NCBI RefSeq assembly: GCF_000203815.1
Contig: NW_004457729.1
Span: forward strand, 2,790,674-2,854,673
Reading direction: 5' to 3'
Length of the DNA stretch: 64,000 nt
DNA from: Cavenderia fasciculata
Lineage: Eukaryota; Evosea; Eumycetozoa; Acytosteliales; Cavenderiaceae
How positions within the stretch are numbered: position 1 is the stretch's first letter; every line of letters begins with the position of its first letter. Below are positions 23,525 through 35,024 of the stretch, piece after piece. The notes below the pieces were generated by a model. The model had not been told where the DNA came from and ran no database searches. It was given only the letters and a program-made list of their open reading frames with translations. A program made the position numbers and the translations under genes.

Positions 23525-26500
23525 TTAACTTGATCTATAAGTTCTTTTATAACTACTATAACTATAATATGATCTATCTTGAATGATTACTCCAACACAA
23601 ACCATAAGGACAAACACAAATATGGCTACCATTAAAAATAGTGATAAATTCTAAATAGATAGATAGAATTATTAATACTTGTTATGATATTCATTTGTTG
23701 GTATGTGTTTACTTACAATAAATAATGATTTTACAATTGATGGTGATGATTTTTTCTCTGGAATTATTAAATTTGAACTTGATGATGAAGCTTGATTACT
23801 GTCATCTTCTACCATTGATTTATCTAATAAACTATTTGCCTCTAAAAGTTGATCTTGTAATTGTTGTTTTTGATTTTGTAATTGTTGTTGGTGATGTTGT
23901 TGATGGTCAATGGTTGAAAGGAAGTTTTGAATGTTTGAGGTTTGTTCTTGTTGTTGTTCCGATATCTTTTCAAACAATTGATCCACCTTGGTCATTGTTT
24001 GAATTAAAAGAGTTTGTTGAGCTGCACTATTGGTATTGCTAGTGCTGGTGTTGCTATTATTATTTTCTGTTTGAGAAAGAGATAAACTATTATTTACAAT
24101 ATTTGCAATGACTGGGAATTCAATTTCCATTCTTTGCTTTAGCGTTTCCATATGATCTTGAAGCATTACGAGTATGTCTGTCTGTTGTTTCTGTTGCTCT
24201 TTTAGTTTAGTGAGAGCATTTTGCAGATTGGTTTCTGACTCTTTATAACCCAACAATCTTTCTTCAAGTTGTTGACATTTGTGGTTGGCATACTCTAATT
24301 GTTTTTGAAGATCGTCAATCACAATAATATGACCTGGACATGATGATGATGATGAAGGTTGTTGTTGAAGATCGCGTTGTTGTTGATCAGATATATCTGT
24401 ACGTTCATCATAAGACTCTTTTATAGTTTTAATTTGGTTACTAAGTTCTGAACATTTGTTTTTCCATTTTGATTTTTGGTTTTCCAAGTTTTGAATGTAC
24501 TGTTTGTTGTTACTGATCAATTCTTGTGTGCTTCCAAATCTAATCTTCCACTCGTCGGCTGTTGTTGCAATCTTTTCCAGTTCTGACAATCTGTTGTTTT
24601 TGAGTGTCAATAGGTTTGAATTCTCGTTGTACTGTGTCTGCAGATAATACAATTTTTGGCTTAGCTCTCTCTTTTCATTCTCGAGTGTATTGATATCCTT
24701 TTCCTTGGTTGCAAACAACGACTGCACATTATCCAATACCTTTTGATTCTCTCGTGACTCTTCCTCCATTGAAGTCATTGCCTCTTGCAGTTTAGTCTCA
24801 TTTTTCTTACTCTCCTCTAATTGATATTGGAATTTTAATAATTGTGCCGATATTGGATTAGATGTAATATTATTTGGTCCTCCTGCATCTAAACAAGAAA
24901 TAGAAATAGAAATAGAAATAGATTAATACACATAATATTCTACATATTAATATTATTAATTATTAATGATTAATTTATACATACTATCAATAATTGATCT
25001 TAAAATATTATAATCATTTTTTAAAGTAGTGATGATTGTTTTTAATTGTTGAGTTGATAGATCACTATTTAGAGATGGATGATTACGAATGGATTGTGAT
25101 TTTTCACCAAAATGTAAGGAAGCGATGGTATCGCGAATGACAGATTCATGTGTGCAACTGGAACAATTGACAATGATACTGGTCTTTGAATTACCTCCAA
25201 GACAATTTTGAAGAAGTTGTGTGAGTTTACTGTCACGGTAGGGAATGTGTTTTGATTTCTTTGCCAATCCTTCAATCACTCCACCAAGTGCAAACAACGA
25301 ACGGTTGATACTCTTTTGATCTTCCAATTTCTGTCCTTGTGCTTGGGTTTGTGAGACACTCTCTGATGCACCCAAATCAACCATATAAAAGAGACTGTTT
25401 TCGCTTGTTGTCTCATCAGTGACCGGGTTGTGGATGTTTCTAGTGACTGATACCGCCACGACAAGATTACCAGATCGTTGTGACGTTGTAGTCGATCGAT
25501 AGAATACATCCATAAATCCTGGAAAAGTAGAGTTTGAGATGGGTATTTTTGTTGCATCAACCACTTCGAATCCATTACTACCATCTCCAACCAATCTTAA
25601 TCCACTACCACCATTACCATTATTGTTACTATTACTATTATTTGAATCAAAAACATCACGAATACGTTCATGTGTAACATCAAATAGAGATACGTGTACG
25701 TGTACACCTGCAGCTAGAAGATCTTGGATGACACGTGGAGCAATACCCCACAAATCAGTTCTAACCTTTTCCTGTGAAGATATCTTATCGTTTGGACCGC
25801 ATATATCCTCTACTCGGTATCCAGACACTGTGTAGGTCTTGCCAGACTGTGGCATACCATAGGCTATGATGGCTGCGTTGTATCCTGCCAGTACACCTTC
25901 GACCAATGGACGTGCAACCGTTAAATAGACACGTTCCTGTGTTGTCTGTTTTCCAAACACAGATGCGAATCGCACCTGCTGTGTTTTCTCTCCATTCTGA
26001 ACATGCACGGTTCTGCCGTCCTCCAATACCGTCACTTTAACATTTGCGTTACTCTCGGCAGACATTCCCTGCTCTTGAATGCTCTCGGGTCGGAACCTAC
26101 AAAACACCTTGAGACTCTCTTCGACCGGGTTAAAGATATCGTACAACTGTCTGTCCTGTCCACCACTATTAATAGATGGTGTGGAAGCAGCCAAGGCAGC
26201 AGCGGTAGCCAATGCGGCGGCAGCTTGTTGCAGTTTAACAGGTGATGGTGACGGTGATCGCGACCGATTCACTCCACTCTTGGGGAAATGTTGGTGTAGT
26301 GGAGGTGGATGGTTAGTGACAATTGGTGGAAGAATGGGTGGCTCCAACAATTGTAGTGGTGGTGGAGGTGATGGAGAATGTGAAGGTGTAGTATGTCCAG
26401 AACCCGATGATAACATTGTCGAAGATGATGATGATGACAATGTAAGTGTTGGCATTTTTGGAGAGGACGATTTATCATTTAACAAATTAAATGACTCTAT

Positions 26501-27199
26501 AAATGTATCGTCACCACTACTACGTAAATCAATTAATGGTGATGATGATCTCTTTACAGGATAATTATTACTATTATTATTATTATTATTATTATTAATC
26601 GATGAAAAGGATGAAGTGGATGATGGAAATGCTGGTGATGGTGATGAACTTCTTGATAATTTGTTGATTGTTGTGTTGTTATTGTTATTTACATTTGATC
26701 CAGTTGTACTAGTTGTTGTACTAGTTGTACTGGTAATAGATCGAGTAGGAATACCACTAATACCAAGTGATGATGAAAGTGGCGATGTATTACTCGATGA
26801 CGATGTTGAAAGTGGTGAGGTATTGCTCGACGATGACGATTGCGATTGTGAAAGTGAAAGGGGTGATGAAGGAACGTTTGATAGAGAGGAAGACCGTTTC
26901 TTGGTAGCACTGGCTGCTGCCGATAGCTTCTTTGCACTCTCAATATCACTAAATAATAATTTCATTCCATTTGTATTTTGTGTTGATGATGACGATGATG
27001 ATGATGTCTTGGTTGTTGACGACGATGTCGATGACAAGGTCGATGATGTAGACGTAGACATCGATGAGGAAGAGGATGATGGTGTAGATAGTTTTAAAGG
27101 TGGTTTAGTTGAAGATGGAGTTTTAGATCCTATAGTAGAAGGAGTTGGGATGCCGCTACTACTCGATCTCGGCCTATTAGTTGTTGTATTGTTATCCAT
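23525..27199 (-). CDS. Kinesin-like protein with degenerate motor motifs and a C-terminal membrane anchor
   Basis: Three exons: 24985-27199, 23717-24888 and a small terminal exon 23525-23650; 1,170 residues. The first about 350 residues are Ser/Thr/Pro/Asn-rich. The motor domain spans about 360-705: VFCRFRP, IAYGMPQSGKTYTVSG (P-loop), SINRSLFALGGVIEGL, HIPYRDSKLTQLLQNCLGG. Switch I lacks the usual N-x-x-S-S-R-S-H (TTSQRSGNL is in its place), and switch II reads DLGASE instead of DLAGSE. A long coiled coil follows (about 745-1100), rich in Gln and Glu. The last exon encodes NLSLFLMVAIFVFVLMVCVG, a membrane span 20 residues from the C-terminus, followed by a short Tyr/Ser/Arg tail. The protein is therefore predicted to be tail-anchored. 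Motility is doubtful given the switch changes. Confidence 0.88.
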
Positions 27200-27623
27200 C
27201 GCGGCGTATCTTAATTACACTGTGTCTCCCACCACACGTTGTATTATATTATATTATATTGACTGATCTTTCTTCTTCTTATATCTATCTATCTTATAAG
27301 GTGTGATATGATATGATTGTCGGTTAAGTATGTTTTAGATAGTTTGATTGATTGATTCAAAGCTTTCTGCATGCTTGCAAGCAAAAAAACAAGACCGCGA
27401 TTTTTTCAAACTAACAAAACGTGGAAAGTGGAGGGAGGGACGGGGTTTTTTTTATCAGAATGTTGGCGGGAAAAAATGTAATAACCTTTTTTGTTTATTT
27501 TTAATTTATTATTATTGTTTATTGTTTGTTGGTATTACAATAATAACTTGATGGATTAATATGGACAAGAGTTATTTGAGTAGTACTCTTTTACAATTAT
27601 AATTATTAATTTAATTTAATTAA
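27200..27623. other. Spacer between two minus-strand genes
   Basis: 424 bases between the kinesin start and the Munc13-like stop. It contains a 10-base palindrome GCTTGCAAGC (27373-27382) and a GGAGGGACGGGG patch. No gene is seen; it presumably includes the kinesin promoter. Confidence 0.45.
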
Positions 27624-30600
27624 TTATTGAGTAAGGAAATTAACTTTACTATTCTTTTTAATTTGCAAGTAGAAATGATCTGTTGATTTCTTTTTGATAA
27701 ATGATCTGGCAGGTTTATCATTTCTGTGAACTAGTATAGCCATGAGTACTTCCTTTCCAAAGCCTGCTGCTGCTGTTTTACTCGTACCACTATTGACACC
27801 ACTATACTGTTCAATGAGAATTTCACTACCTTGGTCCATCAACACATTGACCACCTTTCGAAGATTTTTAGCGAATCCATCAAAATGTAGTTCCTGTACA
27901 GCCTTTGCAACTCCTTGTTCATCTCGATCTAGGAAATAATCTTTAATGGTTTCAATATCCAAATCAATTAAATCTGAATCCTTTGCAGAATAGATTCTAT
28001 TGGGACCACCATATAAAATTAAATACTCCAAACCTTGAAGGAACGCTTTACAAACAGCTGTCAATACATCATTACCTCTTTCTGTAGATGACACGTTTGT
28101 ATAGATGGTTCGAAGATGAGGATTTAGAGATTCCAATGGTTCGTCGACTCGTGTTCTTTGTGATAGTGGAAACATGTAACAAATATCGATAAAAGTCTCC
28201 TTTAGATCGATAAAAACAACTTTGGCACCAATATAATCAATTAGTGCAGTGGCACTATTCTTCATCGATGATTGAGTTGGTAAAAACATATCTGCCAATG
28301 ATTTCTTTAGATTTACATCTGCATATGAATGATGTTCAACATAATCATTTACATTTTTATAAATAAAATCTAAATTATTTAAACATACAATCAACTTGAG
28401 AAATAATATTTAAAATAATTAGTAAATTAAATAATAAATTCTATCTTTCTATTTTTTAATATTTACAGTTTGTAAAGATTGATTTTGGAATTTTGTAATT
28501 AATGTTGGTGATACATTATATTTTTCACTTTCTCTTGAACCAACACCTGTTGCAGATGATGTTAAACTATTTACACTTTTTCTAAATGCTCCTTTTTTCT
28601 TTATCTTTTCATTTAATGAAAATGGATATAAATGTTGTTTTTGATTTTGTAAAGAGATTTCAGCAATTGTTTGATTATAAATAATTAAACATTTGTTAAA
28701 CATTCCAGATAGAGTAATAATGAATCCAGCGAAATTTGTTCCCAAAGATCCTTTCATTTTACTCAGAGTACCAAGAGTTTGGTAAAACATTTGAAACATG
28801 TCAAGTACAGATGATGAATGTTTATGATCCTTGTCCATAGGTGTAAACTTGTCAACTTGAAACATATTTTCAAACCATTTGTTAAATGATTTTTCTTGAT
28901 TTTGACACCATGATGATATTACTGTACTAACATATTCTGTTACTGGTGGTAATTTTTCCTAATAATATAAAAATATAGAGTTATTTGATTGTTTGTTTAA
29001 TTTTATCTATCCTCTACATACTAAAGGTAATAACTTTAAATCTTGTAAAAATAATTGGAAATCTGAAGATGTTTGAACTGATTGTAAAACTTGAGGTGAG
29101 AGGAAATAAACATCACCAAAGACAACCTTTAAATCCATAGAGTAGAGGTTTACAAATTCTTGGAGAGCACATGATGCTGCATTACCATGATGTTTGGCAA
29201 ACCCACGTGTATAAACTCGAAGATTGAGTGCAATCTCTTTAATCAATTGTTCTACAAATGTTGAAAAGTTATCAAGTGTCAATGGTCTATAGGGTTTTGA
29301 AATTCTACCATAATGACATGATATTGATGATGTTAAAAATGCTGTAAAATTAGATTCTGTTGTTTTCATTGATTTATTCCTAAAGTGAAACCAAATTAAA
29401 TTAATAAAATATACCGTCTATTATATATAATATATTTCACGTACGATGATAACATATTCCACATTTCTCTTGATTGTACATAAATAGAACAAGCCAATTC
29501 AATGTCTCTTGAAGTATGTTCACTCTTGTGTGAATGAACATCACTTAGTAATTTCAATAACCATTGTGCTATTTTCTTGAGAGTCAATTTCAATAAACTA
29601 GCAGTTGCAAATGATGGGTCTTGTATGGTTGTAGGACTATTTGTAATAATCTCCTCAATAATATCCAATGATTTCTTTAATCTGATAAAATGATCTTCTC
29701 TCAACTCTGCTTGATAACTTGTCAAAAAACAATTTAAATGACTAAACAAAATAAATAAATCAATTAGTTAAAAAAGTAGAAGTGATTATGTAAGTTGTCA
29801 CATTTACCAAATCTTTGACATTGGTTCAGAAATTCTTAAAGCCATTGACATTGGAACCAAACAAGATGAAGTTTCAAGTGTATCATTACCAACATAGACA
29901 ATTTCATCATTACTAAATTCAAATAGAGTGTAGAATAGTAAATCTTCATACATGTTGGTGTTGAGTGGGAAGGTGTATGCAATGGGTTCGTTTAAATACT
30001 CTGTTGCAAGTGGTCGTTGTTGTGATGGCGATATGTTCTTGGGAGAGGTACGTTGCAAGACTGACGATGCAATATAGGAATCCAATATTTCAAATGCCTG
30101 TGAATAGATGCGATAATCGACACTACCAGGTGCCGGCATTGCCGCCAAACAACTTTCAACGTTGAAGCAGTGTTGTCTGAGTGTTGACAGTACTGCTGGT
30201 GATGGACTCTTTTCATCGAATGGATCCTTTAGCATATTGGCAAGTGCCGTCAACACTACATACATTTGACGACGCCACCACAACATCATAGAGTCCATCG
30301 TATCAAATCCGCTAAAGTCGGCATACCTCATAGTCCACAGTCTAAAGGTAACTGAATGGAATCTTGGTGGTTGCAACTCCTTATGTTGTGCTTTAATTGT
30401 AAACATCTTTATAAATAGGTCATGTTTAACTTTTGATATTTCCATTTGAATTCTAAATGAATCTTCTTCATTTGTATTCTAAAAAAAATAATAATATAAA
30501 TGATTAGATTAAAGAATGTTGTTACTACTCTATTGATCAATACAAACTCTTTGATCGGTTGGTTTTGTAAAATGATTGACCAAGAGGTAGGTTTCATAAC

Positions 30601-30970
30601 TAGCAAGGTGGAGCTGTTCCTTGGTGAGGTGACCGTATGTGTCTGGTGTAGTGATGATGGGAGGGGTACCAGTTGCAACGTATGGAGGTGATGGTAAAAG
30701 GGAGCTGTGCAGAGTAGGTGTATTTGATTTTGGTGGGGATATGTTGCTATGGTTGTGTGGTGCAGCTGCACCCGTGTGTCCATTGGTCGCAGTGACTGCA
30801 GCCATTGCAGTCGGAGAGCTAGCTGATTTGATGGCTTGTATAAACTCTGTAACATTGATTGACACTAATGGCTGACTCAGGTATCGTGTTGGAACAGAAT
30901 GACCATATTGATGCATTATAAACTCCAACAACACTCGTTTGTCATTCTCCAAAGATTGTACTTTATCCAT
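27624..30970 (-). CDS. Munc13/PATROL1-like (DUF810) vesicle-tethering protein
   Basis: Six exons: 30548-30970, 29808-30478, 29445-29741, 29022-29379, 28467-28958, 27624-28394; 1,003 residues and all phases agree. The start MDKVQSLENDKRVLLEFIMH resembles the opening of plant Munc13-like proteins (DRRxLLEFIL). A Ser/Thr/Pro/His-rich insert follows at about 55-110. The main body is helical. Near the C-terminus LEYLILYGGPNRIYSAKDSD corresponds to the L-L-D-G-G-P-S-R-x-F-x-x-x-D signature of the MHD2 region, and DYFLDRDEQGV follows. In plants PATROL1 guides membrane proteins to the plasma membrane; Munc13 proteins prime SNARE assembly. The first intron uses a GTTTGT donor. Family assignment is by remembered motifs and is reasonably secure. 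Confidence 0.82.
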
Positions 30971-31403
30971 TGTTTTAAAGAAGATTAAGTTCAAACACTA
31001 TAGATCTATCTCTCTCTCTATCTACCTGTTCATTCACTGATTGATATCTATAATCTATGAATCTATCTAAAGTGTCTCTTGTTACTAACAACACTATCTT
31101 ATCTTTAACTAATCATGTAATATATGAATGATAATAAAATATACGTATGTTTGCAAGAAAATGATTTTCAACCCCAAAATGAAAATTAATTAAATTAAAT
31201 TACCCAAATAGGGGTACTCCCTTCTCACTCCATTCAGACATCGCCATCATAGCTACATACAAATAATTATCTACTTTATATTTTATATGATATAAATCAA
31301 TCAATTATGAATTTAAAGTGCTGATTGTGTGAAACAGGAGGGTTTACTATAAAGTCACTCAAAACACATGTATTGAATGAATATGATTGTTGTGACTTGG
31401 AAT
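30971..31403. other. Spacer upstream of the Munc13-like gene
   Basis: About 430 AT-rich bases with ATCTATCT repeats next to the Munc13-like start, followed by sequence leading into the fossil region. No gene is recognised. Confidence 0.45.
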
Positions 31404-33240
31404 GGACAAGCCCGCAGAGATAAAGGAGATAGGAGAAAAGGTACAAGCATACGAATCACTCAAAACCAACTATGTTAACTTGAAACAACAACTTGAACAA
31501 CTTGACCAAAAGTACATAGAGAATCAACTTGAATTATCAACTACAAGAATCTATACTTGAAAATCAAAAGATCCACGCCCAACAACGAGAGAATGAGCTT
31601 GTCAATCAAAAAATACAAAAAGATAATGGTGTATATGTCAACCAACTCGAGATGGTCAATCACATGAAAAATAACAACGTTAACATCAAAGACATCATCA
31701 AAAGAACTCCTTTGGTAGTCGGTGAAAAATGGTATCTCATCAATTTTGAATGGTTTGACAAGTGGTCAAAGAATATGTTGGGTTTGGGTCCAATCGACAA
31801 CTCAAATCTTCTTGTTGCAGGAACAGATTTCATCAAACCAGGGCTAATAGAAACTACCCATTTTGAAGTTGTTCCAGAAAAAGTATGTTTATTAATTAAT
31901 AAGAAGTAAAAAAAAAAAGTAAGAAAGTATTTGTATCTTTTTGGGGAGATTTACAACATGCAATTGTTGAACCAATCATCAATTCGAAATCAAAATCACT
32001 CATTTTACAATCAGGATATCCAATAGATGCAAGAAGGGTCTCCCATACCACTTTTAAAATTCTAGTTAGGAAATGTTATCTACATTGTTGATGGTGTACA
32101 AGATGTAATCCCATGTCAATCAAAATTGATCATTCTATCATATCCCAATCCCAATATCTATCATAGACATACAAAAGTAAGTTTTACTCTCAAAGAATAA
32201 TAATCATTGCCTTCAAATTATATATATATATAATTCTAAATATTTATTTTATCTATAGGAATGCACTTATAGAATGTGGATGCCAATATGGAGTAAAAAA
32301 GAGTTGGAAGAATGACGTGATTTAATCTTTCCAAATGTTCCAATCAATGATATGAATCTACTCTATAAACATTGGGGTGGTGATGTAAGACAAGTACTGT
32401 TAAAATGGTCATGTGGATTAGGTCAAAGTTTGAGAGAGGTTGAAGATGCAATTCATGCCCTCAACTATGAAACCATCCGAGCACATGTTAGTGGAGAATC
32501 AGAGATTGCACATTCTATAGTACACACTATTCTACATAAAGATTGTGTCGATCGTCCAAAATGGTAGAGACCAACCATTCAATTTGCATCAAAATATATT
32601 AAAGAACGTGTGACCTATCGTCTAATGATCACAGATCATCACAATATGATCAATTATTTAAAAGTACGAGATTTGGATAATCCAAGTTACTCTAAAATTG
32701 GAAAAGCATTTTTTAAACAAATTTGCCTCAACATGCTTTCTCAATCTTCATTTGAATACCATTCATTACCCAAAAACAGTCCATTTATCACAGAGGTACC
32801 TAATAGTGTAGGTTTTTTTGACAGTTCCAATATTAATGTCAATACCAACCAATTTCTAATGCCTCATCCTTATGATACAAACTTGTCATCGATTGATGCT
32901 ACTCCCTTTGGACGAACCCACTATTCAAGATTGTTGTAACCAACCCACGACAAGAGATAATCAACTATACCAAGTTTAAATCATTTTGAAAACTTCCAAT
33001 CTGTCTCTATCTGGTCAAGTTGATTTGATTTATGTAGTTCTAGAACATCTATTGAATGATTTCAAATCGTTTGCCATTATAGATTATAAAAATGCACCAA
33101 AAATTTTATCGTACACCGTTTTGAGAGTCAACCTGTATGTGATGACCATCAAATATGAACAAATGTATAACCATAAATTTGAACAAAACAAACCAGATCT
33201 GGTTTCAATATCTAATAGATAGATTATGGGCGATCCCATC
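31404..33240 (+). pseudogene. Broken DUSP plus Crinkler/RHS-type effector fossil
   Basis: This region looks like one old gene now broken in several places. Its parts lie in order. First is a coiled-coil Gln/Glu-rich start. Then comes a DUSP-like domain as found in ubiquitin-specific proteases (WYLINFEWFDKW and GPIDNSNLL). Then comes a segment with the W-S-x-x-E-L and HWGGDVRQVL pattern known from Crinkler and retrotransposon-hot-spot NTPases. A C-terminal part with SSIDATPFG follows, as in the domain after that NTPase. Relics of introns may also be present. The identification rests on motif memory. Age: old enough to have several breaks, but the protein-level similarity is still readable. Confidence 0.55.
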
Positions 33241-34721
33241 GCATACATAGTTTTTCATATTTATCTAGATTCAAGAAAGAGATCTCGAATCGTTACATTA
33301 TTATCATAAAGTAAATAAATAAAATAAATATCTTATCTTTTAGTAAACAGAACTTAAGATGAGTGGGTTTGTGTGAAAATGGGTATGGGTTAGTTACTCT
33401 ATACCTATATCTAGATAAATCTGTATCTGTGTTTGTTTGTAGGACATGTACACGACAATTAATGTATCCTTTGAGGCAAGGTGTTGAGAGTGTACAGATA
33501 GAATGAATTGCAGAGTGTTCTCTTCTCTCTGTTGACTATTCTAAAAGGATCACGTGAATGATAGGACGATCACCATTAACTGGTGTCATGAATGAAAAAG
33601 ACGACGACACTTGTTTCATTTTCTATGAAGAGATCCCAAGTGTCTTTTGGAGTTGTGCAAAATTGGTGCTTTCATCGATGTTGGACAACGACCCCTTGCA
33701 GTTTCAGAGAAAGACCCAAAAGCCATTGAAATTTTTTTTTGGGATTGATTTATTTTTTTTGCTTTTTTTCACATTAGCCTCTCAGACACCAGCAGTGATA
33801 TGAAGACCTTTTCATATTCTTTATCCTTATGTTCTCATCCATCGGGTAATCATACATATAACTACCCTTTTTTTTTTTACCCCTACAAGAAGTAAGTACA
33901 ACTTTTGTATAATATTATAATATCTCAAGCACCTCAACAACTTTAACTTCCTTTTTAAAACACTAACCAAAACAAAAAAAAAAAACAAAAACAAAAACAA
34001 AAAACACCATTTTTATTTTGTTGCAATTGTAACTGCCACCCCCACATTTTAACCAACAACCAACAATGCCAATGCAAGGGTATTGCTCAGGATCACCTAT
34101 AACAACTCTATAAAGTTTAAATTTTGAACACCAACAACAATACCGAGAGGTAGTTGAGTTGAATTGACAGTTTAGTTTTGGTTGATTTATTTTAATATTG
34201 TTTTTTTGAAGTGGCCTTCCTTTGCTCACACAACACATTGTTCAACCCTCTTTTTTATATAAACATAGATAGATTCTAGTTGTAATAATACTGCTACTAT
34301 CCACACTTATTTATTTTAATTGTTTGTATCGCTCATGGTTCTTTTACCAATACCTTCACCTACCTCTCTCTTTTTTTTTACACGCTCACATTAATTTAAT
34401 TTACCACCAACACACAATGTCTGTCATGTCATTATTTATTCAACTTGTGTTTATAAAATCTGACACATTTGAGGATGTGAGGGAGAAGTTTGATCGATGC
34501 CAGATTTATCAACCCACCCACCCACCACTGCAGGTTTCGTGTCCCCCTTCCATCCAACCATCCATCCATCTTTACACACATTAACCTTTTTATAACAAAC
34601 ACACACATGTTTTTTTTGTTTTAAATCACCAACCAACCACAGACATACATTAATAAAAAAAGGTTGTTTAAGGGGCTGTCACAACCAAAGTAAGTTACTG
34701 CCCAAAGTTGGATGGGAGGGG

Positions 34722-34739
34722 TGCAAGTGTACACTTGCA
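34722..34739. promoter_or_regulatory. Perfect 18-base palindrome upstream of filamin
   Basis: TGCAAGTGT followed directly by its reverse complement ACACTTGCA, about 285 bases before the filamin start. A flanking patch AGTAAGTTACT lies about 25 bases further upstream. A dimeric transcription-factor site or a cruciform would fit. The factor is unknown. Confidence 0.5.
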
Positions 34740-34945
34740 TATAATTTTTTAAATGTTTGAATTTCATCATCAACACTGCCATCCTCTCTTATCTTATAGA
34801 TCAACCATTCTTTTTTTATCATTCATTCATTCATTCATCTCTTCATTCATTCATTCTTTACTTATACAAATATATACTAATATATAAAATCATTTATTAT
34901 TATCTCTATTATTACTCTTTAGATTTAATTTCTTTTATTTATTTT

Positions 34946-34953
34946 TATATAAA
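34946..34953 (+). promoter_or_regulatory. abpC: Probable TATA box of the filamin gene
   Basis: TATATAAA lies about 75 bases upstream of the ATG at 35025 and is followed by T-rich sequence, the usual dictyostelid core promoter layout. Confidence 0.5.
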
Positions 34954-35024
34954 ACCCACATCCCTCTTTATTTATTTGTATATTCTATATTCTGTATAAT
35001 TTTTCAAACTACACACATAAAAAC

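Larger units (their letters stand above)
33241..35024. other. Filamin upstream region
   Basis: About 1.8 kb. A frame at 33558-33803 has gene-like codon use (CFIFYEEIPSVFWSCAKLV) but no recognised family, and may be a leftover exon or chance. The rest is AT-rich with poly-A/poly-T runs, (CATT)n runs near 34829-34856, a perfect 18-base palindrome and a TATA motif listed separately. No complete gene is seen. Confidence 0.45.

Noticed and set aside
26616-27266. Long open frame opposite the kinesin N-terminus
   Set aside because: Mirror of the Ser/Thr/Asn-rich coding strand; composition explains it.
33558-33803. 81-codon frame between the fossil and filamin
   Set aside because: Start part looks gene-like, but the end runs into poly-T and no family is recognised; kept only as a note in the spacer entry.
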